Positions 42,496-51,206 of a stretch of DNA of 64,000 nt are shown in pieces; the first letter of the stretch is position 1; every line of letters begins with the position of its first letter. A model generated the notes under the pieces. It saw nothing but the letters and a program-made list of their open reading frames with translations, was not told the origin of the DNA and searched no databases. The DNA is from Fusobacterium_C necrophorum (GTDB taxonomy: Bacteria > Fusobacteriota > Fusobacteriia > Fusobacteriales > Fusobacteriaceae): assembly GCF_900104395.1 (NCBI RefSeq), contig NZ_FMXX01000009.1; one strand, given 5' to 3'. A program made the position numbers and the translations under genes.

Positions 42496-42576
42496 TTATA
42501 AACTAATCATAAACAGTTTGCAAACGGCTATCATGGTAATCATCAATAATAATTCAACAGCATAATCTTCAAACAT
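42496..42576 (-). CDS. Predicted 26-residue hydrophobic peptide
   Basis: Minus-strand ATG 42576 is preceded by AAGGAG with 8-nt spacing and begins 1 nt after the pepA stop. The peptide begins MFEDYAVELLLMITMIAVCK and ends KLFMISL: a short acidic N-terminus and a single membrane-helix-sized stretch. Not recognised. The ribosome site lies within the last pepA codons, so translation is probably coupled. Confidence 0.45.
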   Translation of the reverse strand: MFEDYAVELLLMITMIAVCKLFMISL

Positions 42577-42577
42577 A

Positions 42578-44011
42578 CTAGAGCTCCTTATTTTTTAAAT
42601 AGCTATATACAGAACGAACTAATTGCCCGGTGGCTCCTTTTTTATAATAGGAATCTCCATCTTCTGAAAAACAGGTTCCCGCTACATCTAAATGTAGCCA
42701 AGGAGTATTTTCCACAAATTCTTCCAGGAATGTAGCGGCAAAACTTGCTCCGGCAATTCTTGGACCGGAATTTTTAATATCCGCAACAGAAGATGTTAAA
42801 GCTTTTTTCTGATGTGTAAATAACGGCATTTGCCAGAATTCTTCTCTCCAAGCTTCGCTTGCTTTTACCAAGTCTTGATATAGAGACGGTGTATTGGTAA
42901 TCACTCCACAGGCTTCCGAACCGAGAGCCATGTACATCGCCCCGGTCAGAGTCGCAATGTCAATCAATTCCGTTGCTTTTTCCACACGAAGACTATAAGT
43001 AAGAGCATCCGCCAAAGTTAATCTTCCTTCCGCATCGGTATTGGTTACTTCAATGGTTTTTCCGTTCAGGCTGCCAATGACATCTCCAGGACGGTAGGAA
43101 TTCGGTCCGATTGCATTTTCGCAGGCGGCAATAACACCCACGACATTATGTTTTATTTTGTTTTCCGCCACAGCCGATAAAATTCCTATGACAGTCGCAG
43201 CTCCGCTCATATCATCCTTCATATTCAACATACCGGAAGTCGGCTTTAAAGACAAGCCTCCGGTATCATAGCAAACTCCTTTTCCAATCAGAGCCGTCAT
43301 TTCTTTTGAGTTTGGATTTCCTCGATATCTCATCACAATGACCTTCGGTCTGTTGACAGCCGCTCTTCCTACGGCTAAAAATGCCTTCATTCCTAAAGAA
43401 TCCGCCTTGTGTTCATCTAGAATTTCAATTTCAAATCCATATTTTTCAGAGCAGATTTGTGCCTCCATGGAAAGTCTTTCCGGAGTCATATAGGCGGCAG
43501 GTTCATTGATTAGATTTCTTACCAGAGAAGAAATTTTGGAAAGGCTTGCACTTTCTTTTGGAAAATCCACCGGATGAGGACAATAGAAATCAAGATATAG
43601 AAATTTATCTTTTTTCTTGGATTTATATTTATCAAAGTCATAGTTGATATGTTCCGCCATTTCTGCAAAAACGTCAAGATCCATGAGAGAGGAGTCTTCT
43701 ACTGAAAGTAAGAAATGTCCGGTTTCTTCTTTCAAAGCGGAATACAAACTTTCCCGAAGGATATCCTTTCGAAGTTGTTCTTTTTTTCCAAGACCTACAA
43801 AAATAGTAGTGCATAGCAGCTCTCCTTCCAAAAAAGAAACTTCACAGACCTCTCCTTCTTTTGCAGTAAATTTTTTCTTTTGAAATATTTTATGAATCAA
43901 CTCTTGATTTTGAGTAGAAATACATGGGCAAATAGAAATTTCATTTTCTGTCAGTAGAGATACCGTTTTGTCATACGTTTTCTGTATCTCGGAAATAATT
44001 TGAAAATACAT
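42578..44011 (-). CDS. pepA: Leucyl aminopeptidase (M17)
   Basis: A 477-residue cytoplasmic two-metal aminopeptidase that releases N-terminal residues from peptides. The catalytic domain has IGKGVCYDTGGLSLKPTSGM, DMSGAATVIG and the family signature NTDAEGRLTLADAL. Further catalytic segments are DIATLTGAMY and DVAGT. The N-terminal about 160 residues are the divergent M17 regulatory domain. Its last codons carry the ribosome site of a tiny downstream ORF. Confidence 0.96.
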   Translation of the reverse strand: MYFQIISEIQKTYDKTVSLLTENEISICPCISTQNQELIHKIFQKKKFTAKEGEVCEVSFLEGELLCTTIFVGLGKKEQLRKDILRESLYSALKEETGHFLLSVEDSSLMDLDVFAEMAEHINYDFDKYKSKKKDKFLYLDFYCPHPVDFPKESASLSKISSLVRNLINEPAAYMTPERLSMEAQICSEKYGFEIEILDEHKADSLGMKAFLAVGRAAVNRPKVIVMRYRGNPNSKEMTALIGKGVCYDTGGLSLKPTSGMLNMKDDMSGAATVIGILSAVAENKIKHNVVGVIAACENAIGPNSYRPGDVIGSLNGKTIEVTNTDAEGRLTLADALTYSLRVEKATELIDIATLTGAMYMALGSEACGVITNTPSLYQDLVKASEAWREEFWQMPLFTHQKKALTSSVADIKNSGPRIAGASFAATFLEEFVENTPWLHLDVAGTCFSEDGDSYYKKGATGQLVRSVYSYLKNKEL

Positions 44012-44178
44012 ACTATCCTTCCTCCTTAAAGCTAAAAGTCTTTTCCTTATTATATCATATTATTTCTTTCCTAGAACGTAAAATTCAAAAAAAGAAAATA
44101 TTCATAGAAATGAATGACTTTCTATGGTACACTAGGAGCGATATGAAATAAAAATCTTAGAATAGGAGATTAAGAAGT

Positions 44179-44640
44179 ATGAAAAAAATAGTAGTTTTTT
44201 TAAGTTTTTTAATATTTTCTTGGCTGGGAGAAGCAAGTACCGGAGTGGAGTATACACAGTTAGAGGAAAAAGACGGAACGGTATACTATCGAGGAGAAAA
44301 ATACACAGGAAAGGTGAGCAGAGGAAAGGATCGTTACTACTATGAAAATGGCAAGGCAAATGGAACTTGGTTATGGTTTTATCCCAACGGAAATTTAAAA
44401 ACCATTGAAACATGGAAAGAGGGAAAACTGCAAGGAAAGTACATCTTATATTTGGAGAATGGAAATCCTGTTATGAAAACCTCCTATTGGAAGGGAAAGG
44501 ATATGGGAGAATATTTACTTTATTATCCGAATGGAATGTTACGAGTGAAAGGAAGATATGAGTATGGAAAGCCGATAGGTGTTTGGGAATATTACACAGA
44601 AACGGGGAAATTAAAAGCAAAGGGAAAAGAAGTTTTGTAA
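44179..44640 (+). CDS. Exported MORN_2-repeat protein
   Basis: A 153-residue secreted protein with signal peptide MKKIVVFLSFLIFSWLGEAS and about four MORN_2-type repeats (Y-x-NG-x-x-x-G-x-W pattern: YENGKANGTWLWFYPNG, GKLQGKYILYLENGN, GEYLLYYPNGMLRVKG, GKPIGVWEYY). Similar proteins are called YwqK-family antitoxins or MORN proteins. No toxin gene is adjacent. Function unknown; a phospholipid- or surface-binding role is possible. Confidence 0.75.
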   Translation: MKKIVVFLSFLIFSWLGEASTGVEYTQLEEKDGTVYYRGEKYTGKVSRGKDRYYYENGKANGTWLWFYPNGNLKTIETWKEGKLQGKYILYLENGNPVMKTSYWKGKDMGEYLLYYPNGMLRVKGRYEYGKPIGVWEYYTETGKLKAKGKEVL

Positions 44641-44705
44641 AAAATGAAAAGTATGCTATAATAATACGTTATTGAAAGATAAAATAAAGAAAAAGGACGT
44701 GAAGA

Positions 44706-46292
44706 ATGGAAAAAAAAGAAGTATTGAAGGAGTTTAGAGACTTAGGTATTGGAGAAAAATTATTAAAAGCATTATCTAAGAAAGGATATGAAACTCCAAC
44801 TCCAATTCAAAGTTTAACAATTCCGGCGTTGTTAACAGGAGAAAAGGATATTATTGGACAGGCACAAACAGGAACAGGAAAGACGGCAGCTTTTGCTCTT
44901 CCTATTTTAGAGAATATAGAACATCAGGATAAAATTCAAGGGATCGTATTGACTCCCACGAGAGAATTGGCCTTACAAGTGGCGGAGGAAATGAATAGTC
45001 TGGGAAGTTCCAAAAAAATTAAGATTATTCCGGTCTACGGGGGACAATCCATTGATATTCAAAGAAAGTTGCTTCGAACAGGAGCGGATATTATTGTAGG
45101 AACTCCCGGAAGAGTGATTGATTTTATTGAGAGAAAGTTTTTGAGACTACAAGATTTGAAATATTTCATACTGGACGAAGCGGATGAAATGTTGAATATG
45201 GGATTTTTGGAAGAGGTGGAAAAAATTCTGGAAGCCACCAATGAGGATAAGAGAATGTTATTTTTCTCTGCGACCATGCCGAATGAAATTTTAAAAGTAG
45301 CGAAAAAACATATGAAAGACTATGAGATTTTAGCAGTAAAGGCGAGAGAGTTAACGACAGATTTAACGGATCAAATTTATTTCGAAGTCAATGAACGAGA
45401 TAAGTTTGAAGCTCTTTGCAGAATTATCGACTTGGCAGAGGATTTTTACGGAATTGTTTTCTGTCGAACCAAAACGGATGTCAATGAAGTGGTAGGAAGA
45501 TTAAATGACAGAGGATACGATGCCGAAGGACTGCATGGAGATATTGGACAAAATTACCGAGAAGTGACATTGAAACGATTTAAAGCCAGAAAAATTAACA
45601 TTTTAGTGGCAACTGATGTGGCGGCTCGGGGAATTGACGTCAATGATTTGAGTCATGTTATCAACTATGCCATTCCACAGGAAGCTGAAAGTTATGTCCA
45701 CCGAATCGGAAGAACCGGAAGAGCCGGAAAAGAGGGAACCGCCATTACTTTCATTACTCCACAGGAATATAGAAGATTGTTGCAAATTCAAAGAATTGTG
45801 AAAACAGAAATTCGAAAGGAACAAGTTCCGGAAGTGAAAGATGTCATTCAAGCAAAAAAATTTCAAATTCAAAAGGATATTGATGAAATTTTGTTGGAGG
45901 GGGAATACGACAAATTTAAAAAACTGGCTCAAGATTTATTGAAGAAAGAGGAGGCGGAAAACATTGTGGCCTCTCTATTAAAACTTGCTTATGAAGATGT
46001 TTTGGATGAAAGCAACTACAATGAAATTTCTTCCACAAAAACAGTAGGAAGCGGAAAGGCAAGACTTTTTGTAGCATTGGGTAGAAAAGACGGAATGACG
46101 GCGAAAAAATTAGTGGAAAAAGTGATGAAGGTGGCAAAGGTACAGGATAAAAAAATTCGAAATGTCGAAGTGTACGAAGCCTTTTCTTTCATTACCGTAC
46201 CTTTTAAAGAAGCGGAAATTATTATCGAAAGCTTTAAAGCCAGACAAAAAGGAAAGAAACCATTGATAGAAAAAGCAAAATCACAAAAATAA
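44706..46292 (+). CDS. DEAD-box ATP-dependent RNA helicase
   Basis: A 528-residue helicase of the DeaD/CsdA type. Motifs: TPTPIQSLTIP (Q motif), AQTGTGKTAAF, PTRELALQ, GTPGRVIDF, LDEADEML, FFSATMP, VFCRTKTDV, ATDVAARGIDV and HRIGRTGRAG. The C-terminal region (about 370-528) carries an RNA-binding DbpA-like RRM (ARLFVALGRKDGMTAKKLV), typical of cold-shock/ribosome-assembly helicases. Extended -10 TATGC-TATAAT ends at 44662. First gene of the mltG-tilS-ftsH operon (17 nt to mltG). Confidence 0.96.
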   Translation: MEKKEVLKEFRDLGIGEKLLKALSKKGYETPTPIQSLTIPALLTGEKDIIGQAQTGTGKTAAFALPILENIEHQDKIQGIVLTPTRELALQVAEEMNSLGSSKKIKIIPVYGGQSIDIQRKLLRTGADIIVGTPGRVIDFIERKFLRLQDLKYFILDEADEMLNMGFLEEVEKILEATNEDKRMLFFSATMPNEILKVAKKHMKDYEILAVKARELTTDLTDQIYFEVNERDKFEALCRIIDLAEDFYGIVFCRTKTDVNEVVGRLNDRGYDAEGLHGDIGQNYREVTLKRFKARKINILVATDVAARGIDVNDLSHVINYAIPQEAESYVHRIGRTGRAGKEGTAITFITPQEYRRLLQIQRIVKTEIRKEQVPEVKDVIQAKKFQIQKDIDEILLEGEYDKFKKLAQDLLKKEEAENIVASLLKLAYEDVLDESNYNEISSTKTVGSGKARLFVALGRKDGMTAKKLVEKVMKVAKVQDKKIRNVEVYEAFSFITVPFKEAEIIIESFKARQKGKKPLIEKAKSQK

Positions 46293-46309
46293 AAAGAAAG
46301 GAGATGTCA

Positions 46310-47254
46310 ATGAAAAAAGCAATTTATCTTACTTTCTTCATTTTCATCATAGGAATTCTTGCTTATGGATACCAACAAGTATACAGAAAACAAGAGTATT
46401 ACATTTCTTTGAATTTTGAATATGGAAAAAATATTCGAGAAGAATTGTCTAAAATCAATACAAAGGGAAATAAACTATTTTGGCTTTATTTACGATATTT
46501 TCATCAGGGCGGAAAGGACATCAAAGCAGGATATTATGAATTTCAAGGAAAATATTCTTGGGCGGAGTTGATTTCTATGTTGGAAGAAGGAAGGGGAAAA
46601 TTTCAAAAAATAACCATTATTGAGGGAAGTACCATTTCACAAATTTTTGATTTATTAGAAAAGAAGGGGATTGGGAAGAAAGAGACCTATTTTGAAGAGT
46701 TGCAATCCACAGCCTTTCCTTATCCGACTCCGGAAGGAAATTGGGAGGGATATTTTTATCCGGAAACCTATAATATACCCGGAAATTATACCGAGAAGGA
46801 AGTCATTCAGCTCTTTTTACAGGAGTTTTTAAAACGTTTTCCGCCGGAAGACTATGCGGATAAAGAAAAATTTTATCAAAAATTGATTTTGGCATCTTTA
46901 TTGGAAAAGGAGGCAAAACTCGAAGAAGAGAAAGCAATCATTGCCTCTGTGATTGAAAATCGTTTGCAAAAAGGGATGAGATTGGAAATCGATTCCACGG
47001 TAAATTATCTGTATGACTATCAAAAAAAGAAGATTTACTATAAGGATTTGAAAGCGGATTCTCCATACAATACCTATCGAAATGCAGGCTTACCGCCGGG
47101 ACCTATCTGCAGTCCGACAGTAAGTTCCGTCCATGCGGCCTACCATCCTGCCCAAACGGAGTACTATTTTTTTGTCACCAAAGGAGAAGGAGCTCATCAC
47201 TTTACCAAGACATATCGAGAGCATATAGACTTTCAAAAAAAGCAGCAGAAATAA
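46310..47254 (+). CDS. mltG: Endolytic murein transglycosylase MltG
   Basis: A 314-residue inner-membrane-anchored glycan-strand cutter that sets peptidoglycan strand length. N-terminal membrane helix (about 5-22), a LysM-like part, and the YceG/MltG catalytic domain with LASLLEKEAKLEEEKAIIASVIENRL, the catalytic Glu being in LLEKEA. DSTVNYLYD, SPYNTYRNAGLPPGPICSP and FFVTKGEG...HHFTKTYREH follow. ATG 46310 is chosen as the ribosome site abuts an earlier ATG. Last codons are 16 nt from tilS. Confidence 0.94.
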   Translation: MKKAIYLTFFIFIIGILAYGYQQVYRKQEYYISLNFEYGKNIREELSKINTKGNKLFWLYLRYFHQGGKDIKAGYYEFQGKYSWAELISMLEEGRGKFQKITIIEGSTISQIFDLLEKKGIGKKETYFEELQSTAFPYPTPEGNWEGYFYPETYNIPGNYTEKEVIQLFLQEFLKRFPPEDYADKEKFYQKLILASLLEKEAKLEEEKAIIASVIENRLQKGMRLEIDSTVNYLYDYQKKKIYYKDLKADSPYNTYRNAGLPPGPICSPTVSSVHAAYHPAQTEYYFFVTKGEGAHHFTKTYREHIDFQKKQQK

Positions 47255-47270
47255 AGAGAGGGATGGCTGT

Positions 47271-48608
47271 ATGCAAGAATTTCAAAAATTTTTAGAAGGT
47301 CAAAAAAAATATCAATACATTCAGGAGGGAGATCGGATTCTCGTTGCCTTTTCAGGAGGACCGGATTCGGTATTTTTAGTGGAGATGTTATTGAAATTAC
47401 AAGAGCAGCTGTCCTTTCAGATGCTCTTATTGCATTTACATCACATGATACGACAGGAAGCCGCAGAGGAGGATTATCTTTTTTGCCTGGACTATGCAAA
47501 GAAAAAAAAATTGGAAATTATCGCTCGAAAAATGGATGTCCCGTCCTATGCAAAAAAAGAAGGGCAAAGTTTGGAAGAAGCGGGAAGAATTTTGCGGTAT
47601 CAATTTTTTTATCAGATTCAAAAGCAAAGGGCCTATCATAAGATTGCTACCGCTCATCATCTGGATGATCACTTGGAAACCTTTTTTTTCCGTCTATTAC
47701 GAGGAAGCTCTATGGAGGGATTGGCGGGGATTTCCAGAAAACAGGCAGATAAAATCCGACCTCTTCGAGATTTTGAAAAGGCGGAAATTCTATCCTATTT
47801 GGAGCGACATCAAATTGCATATTGTAAGGACAAAACAAATGAGGAAACGGAATATTCGAGGAATCGAATTCGTTTGGAGCTTCTTCCTCAATTGAAAAGC
47901 TATAATCCGAAATGGAAAGAAAAAGTAGCTTCTTTTATGGAGGAATTGGAAGAAAGAAAAGAAGAAGAAGAAGGAATAGACTGGAAAGCGTACTGGAAAG
48001 AGGGATTTATCAGTGTAACCAAGTTACAAAAAGAAAAACCATATTTCCGGAAAAAAATTTTATATAAGTATCTTCTTTCCAAACAGATTCCTATCAATCG
48101 GAAACAAATTCATCAGATTTTTACTCTTTTGGAAAAAGGTGGGAGCCTTTCCTATGATTTGAAAAAATTTTGGAAATTCAAGAAAGAGTATGATAGAATA
48201 TGGGTAGAATCCCTACAAAAAGAAGAAGGAAATTCCTTGGAAGAAACTAAGAATATCAACATTCCTGGAGAAGTGTATTTTCAAAATTACAGAATTCAAA
48301 TTTCTGTTTGGAAGGAAGAAAAAAAAGAACAGAAGGGAGAATTTTTATGGAACTGGGATGGAGTTTCTTCTTTGAAGGTACGAAGTTTTCAAGAGGGCGA
48401 TCGAATTCAATTATATGGAATGAAAACTCCAAAAAAGGTGAAAGAGATTTTTATCAATGAAAAAATTCCCAAAGAACAACGAAAACGAGTTCCGATTTTG
48501 CTTTATCAGGAAGAAATTATCGCCTTAGGAAATTTCAAGAGAGCAAACATGGAACAGAAAGAAACAAAGAAAAAAATATGCATAAAAATAGAGGAGGTCA
48601 GACATTGA
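47271..48608 (+). CDS. tilS: tRNA(Ile)-lysidine synthetase
   Basis: Modifies C34 of tRNA-Ile(CAU) to lysidine, required for AUA decoding. The 445-residue protein has the PP-loop ATPase motif LVAFSGGPDSVFL (about 23-35) and HHLDDHLETFFFRLLRGSSMEGL, then RNRIRLELLP. The C-terminal helical/tRNA-binding domain is longer and divergent. The frame contains an A9 run at 47502-47510 and a T8 run nearby, both read in frame here. Its stop overlaps the ftsH TTG start (TTGA). Confidence 0.95.
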   Translation: MQEFQKFLEGQKKYQYIQEGDRILVAFSGGPDSVFLVEMLLKLQEQLSFQMLLLHLHHMIRQEAAEEDYLFCLDYAKKKKLEIIARKMDVPSYAKKEGQSLEEAGRILRYQFFYQIQKQRAYHKIATAHHLDDHLETFFFRLLRGSSMEGLAGISRKQADKIRPLRDFEKAEILSYLERHQIAYCKDKTNEETEYSRNRIRLELLPQLKSYNPKWKEKVASFMEELEERKEEEEGIDWKAYWKEGFISVTKLQKEKPYFRKKILYKYLLSKQIPINRKQIHQIFTLLEKGGSLSYDLKKFWKFKKEYDRIWVESLQKEEGNSLEETKNINIPGEVYFQNYRIQISVWKEEKKEQKGEFLWNWDGVSSLKVRSFQEGDRIQLYGMKTPKKVKEIFINEKIPKEQRKRVPILLYQEEIIALGNFKRANMEQKETKKKICIKIEEVRH

Positions 48609-50794
48609 GCGACAAACAAGAAAAAGATAGCTTGGAGCAAGAAGAGCAAAAAGAAATACAAGTATCGAATCCGGAAGACAATAACGGAAAGAAAGAAACA
48701 GAAGCTCCTTGTATCGAAAAAGAAAGCAAAGAAGAGGAAATTCAAAAAACCTTGGAAGAAGAAAATAAAAGTACAGATTCTTCCGAAGAAAAAGAAAATC
48801 CAAGAATAGAAAAAAGAATTTATGTCAATAACGAAGAAGATTTAAAGAAAATTTTACGAGAAAGTTTTGGAAATGCTAAAAACAATAGAAATCCAAAAAA
48901 AATGGGAGGTAAATTTAATTTTGTAGGCTTTTTATTGCTAATTTTTATTGTTGCCGTTGCTCTTTCTTTCCCGAAATTTATGAAAGATTCCAAATCGAAT
49001 GAAGAAATTCGAGAAGTTTCTTATACAACTTTTGTGAAATCCATTGAGGAAAAACAATTTCAACGGGTAGAGGAAAGAGAAGGATATTTATACGGATATT
49101 CTTCCTCAGAAAAGGGAGAATTTCGTTTAAATATTGCGGAAGCCAAGACGGAAAGCACCCCTGTTATTGTGTATAAGGCTAGAATGATTACGGACAGATT
49201 GGGTTCCGACAGCTTATTACTTTCTAAAATGGAAGATGCAGGTTTGGATGTGAAAGCGATTCCGCCGGCTCAAACACCGTTTATTTTGAATTTATTAGCT
49301 TCCTGGTTACCAATTTTGCTGCTTATCGGAGTATGGATTTTCATGCTTCGCGGCGTAGGAAAAGGAGGAGGCGGAGGACCTCAAATTTTCAACGTCGGAA
49401 AATCAAAAGCGAAAGAGAATGGAGAAAATATTACCCAAGTCAGCTTTGCCGATGTGGCAGGAATCGACGAAGCAAAACATGAATTGGAAGAAGTGGTTGA
49501 ATTTTTAAGAGAGCCGGAAAAGTTTAAAAAAATTGGAGCCAGAATTCCAAAAGGAGTGTTATTGCTGGGAAGTCCGGGAACAGGAAAGACTTTATTGGCG
49601 AAAGCTGTTGCGGGAGAGGCAAAAGTTCCTTTCTTTAGCATGTCAGGTTCCGAATTCGTGGAAATGTTTGTTGGAGTCGGAGCTTCCCGAGTTCGTGATT
49701 TATTTGCCAAAGCCAGAAAAAATGCACCTTGTATCGTTTTTATTGATGAAATTGATGCCGTAGGGCGAAAAAGAGGAACCGGGCAAGGCGGAGGAAATGA
49801 TGAAAGAGAACAAACTTTGAACCAATTGTTAGTCGAAATGGACGGATTTGGAAATGAAGAAACTATTATTGTTCTGGCAGCTACCAACAGACCGGACGTA
49901 TTGGACAGAGCCTTGAAGAGACCGGGAAGATTTGACAGACAAGTCTATGTGGATAAACCCGACTTGAAAGGTAGAGTGGAAATTCTAAAAGTTCATGCTA
50001 AAAATAAGAAATTTTCAAAAGATGTCAATTTTGAAACCATAGGAAAGAAAACAGCCGGTTTGGTGGGAGCCGATTTGGCAAACATTCTGAATGAAGCTGC
50101 GATTATTGCGGCAAGAGCGAACCGAGATGAAATCAATATGATGGATTTGGAAGAAGCCTCTGAAAAAGTGGAGATGGGTCCGGAAAAGAAATCAAAGGTG
50201 GTGTCCGAGCGAGATAAGAAATTGACCGCCTACCACGAAACAGGCCATGCGATTGCAAGGTATGCTTTGGGGTCGGAAGAGAAAGTTCATAAAATTACTA
50301 TCATTCCAAGAGGGGCTGCAGGAGGATATACCATGTCCTTACCGGCAGAAGAAAAAAATTACCAAACCAAACAGGATTTATTGGATTTTATGGTGTTTGC
50401 CTATGGAGGACGAGCTGCCGAAGAAATTGTTTTTGGAAAGGAAAATATTTCAACAGGAGCAAGTAACGATATTCAGAGAGCTACGGCTTATGCAAAAGCC
50501 ATCGTAACCCGTTTCGGTATGGTGGAGGAATTCGGACCGATTCTATTGGATGGAACGCAAGAAGGGGATATGTTTGAACGAAAATATTATTCGGAACAGA
50601 CCGGAAAGGAAATTGATGATGTCGTAAGAAAAATCATCAAGACTCAATATCAAAAAACCTTGGATATTTTGATAAAACATCGAGATAAATTGGAAGCGGT
50701 TACCAAAGTTATTTTAGAAAAAGAAACGATTATGGGAGATGAATTTGAAAAAATTATGTCTGCCGATACAAAAGAATTTACAAATGAAGTATAA
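48605..50794 (+). CDS. ftsH: ATP-dependent zinc metalloprotease FtsH
   Basis: An inner-membrane AAA+ protease that degrades misassembled membrane and regulatory proteins. The 729-residue form has a Lys/Glu-rich cytoplasmic N-terminal extension of about 100 residues, membrane helix 1 (NFVGFLLLIFIVAVAL), a periplasmic domain, membrane helix 2 (FILNLLASWLPILLLIGVW), then AAA motifs GSPGTGKTLLA, VFIDEIDA, the SRH segment RPGRFDRQ and the zinc site HETGHAIA. Start is TTG 48605 with GGAGGT upstream, overlapping the tilS stop; an ATG nine codons earlier lacks a site. The extension is longer than in E. coli FtsH. Confidence 0.95.
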   Translation: MSDKQEKDSLEQEEQKEIQVSNPEDNNGKKETEAPCIEKESKEEEIQKTLEEENKSTDSSEEKENPRIEKRIYVNNEEDLKKILRESFGNAKNNRNPKKMGGKFNFVGFLLLIFIVAVALSFPKFMKDSKSNEEIREVSYTTFVKSIEEKQFQRVEEREGYLYGYSSSEKGEFRLNIAEAKTESTPVIVYKARMITDRLGSDSLLLSKMEDAGLDVKAIPPAQTPFILNLLASWLPILLLIGVWIFMLRGVGKGGGGGPQIFNVGKSKAKENGENITQVSFADVAGIDEAKHELEEVVEFLREPEKFKKIGARIPKGVLLLGSPGTGKTLLAKAVAGEAKVPFFSMSGSEFVEMFVGVGASRVRDLFAKARKNAPCIVFIDEIDAVGRKRGTGQGGGNDEREQTLNQLLVEMDGFGNEETIIVLAATNRPDVLDRALKRPGRFDRQVYVDKPDLKGRVEILKVHAKNKKFSKDVNFETIGKKTAGLVGADLANILNEAAIIAARANRDEINMMDLEEASEKVEMGPEKKSKVVSERDKKLTAYHETGHAIARYALGSEEKVHKITIIPRGAAGGYTMSLPAEEKNYQTKQDLLDFMVFAYGGRAAEEIVFGKENISTGASNDIQRATAYAKAIVTRFGMVEEFGPILLDGTQEGDMFERKYYSEQTGKEIDDVVRKIIKTQYQKTLDILIKHRDKLEAVTKVILEKETIMGDEFEKIMSADTKEFTNEV

Positions 50795-50805
50795 TATGCT
50801 ATACT
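50777..50805 (+). promoter_or_regulatory. rpsO promoter
   Basis: TTTACA (50777-50782), 17-nt spacer, TATACT (50800-50805). It lies at the 3' end of ftsH, giving rpsO its own transcript with a leader of about 70 nt. Confidence 0.75.
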
Positions 50806-50816
50806 TATAAGAAATT

Positions 50817-50876
50817 TAAGCTCAGTTTTAGGGTTAGCCTCCTATTACTTAGCTTAGATAATATCAATTAAGGAGG
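50817..50876 (+). promoter_or_regulatory. rpsO leader with possible SD-sequestering fold
   Basis: TAAGCT (50817) pairs with AGCTTA (50851-50856), enclosing TAGG/CCTA. The internal CCTCCT (50838-50843) is exactly complementary to AGGAGG (50871-50876), the rpsO ribosome site. The two folds are mutually exclusive, as in autogenous ribosomal-protein leaders. Confidence 0.5.
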
Positions 50877-50883
50877 AAATACC

Positions 50884-51147
50884 ATGGCTATGAGATCAAA
50901 AGAAGAAATTATCCGAGAGTTCGGAAAAAAAGAAGGAGATACCGGTTCTACAGAAGTGCAAATCGCATTATTGACAGAAAAAATCAATCACTTGACAGAA
51001 CATTTAAGAGTGCACAAGAAAGACTTTCACTCAAGATTGGGATTGTTAAAAATGGTAGGACAAAGAAAGAGATTATTAAGCTACTTGACAAAGAAAGATT
51101 TGGAAGGATACAGAGCTTTGATTGCGAAATTGGGTATCAGAAAATAG
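50884..51147 (+). CDS. rpsO: 30S ribosomal protein S15
   Basis: An 87-residue primary 16S rRNA-binding protein of the central domain. Family segments: DTGSTEVQIALLTEKINHLTEHL, HKKDFHSRLGLLKMVGQRKRLLSYL and YRALIAKLGIRK. It has its own promoter, a structured leader that may respond to free S15, and an intrinsic terminator 15 nt downstream of the stop. Confidence 0.98.
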   Translation: MAMRSKEEIIREFGKKEGDTGSTEVQIALLTEKINHLTEHLRVHKKDFHSRLGLLKMVGQRKRLLSYLTKKDLEGYRALIAKLGIRK

Positions 51148-51159
51148 TAGTTTGGAAAA

Positions 51160-51184
51160 GAACGGGACTTTCCCGTTTTTTTTT
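51160..51184 (+). terminator. rpsO terminator
   Basis: ACGGGA-CTT-TCCCGT followed by TTTTTTTT. Confidence 0.95.
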
Positions 51185-51206
51185 AAAATAAAGGTAGGAG
51201 TTTCAT

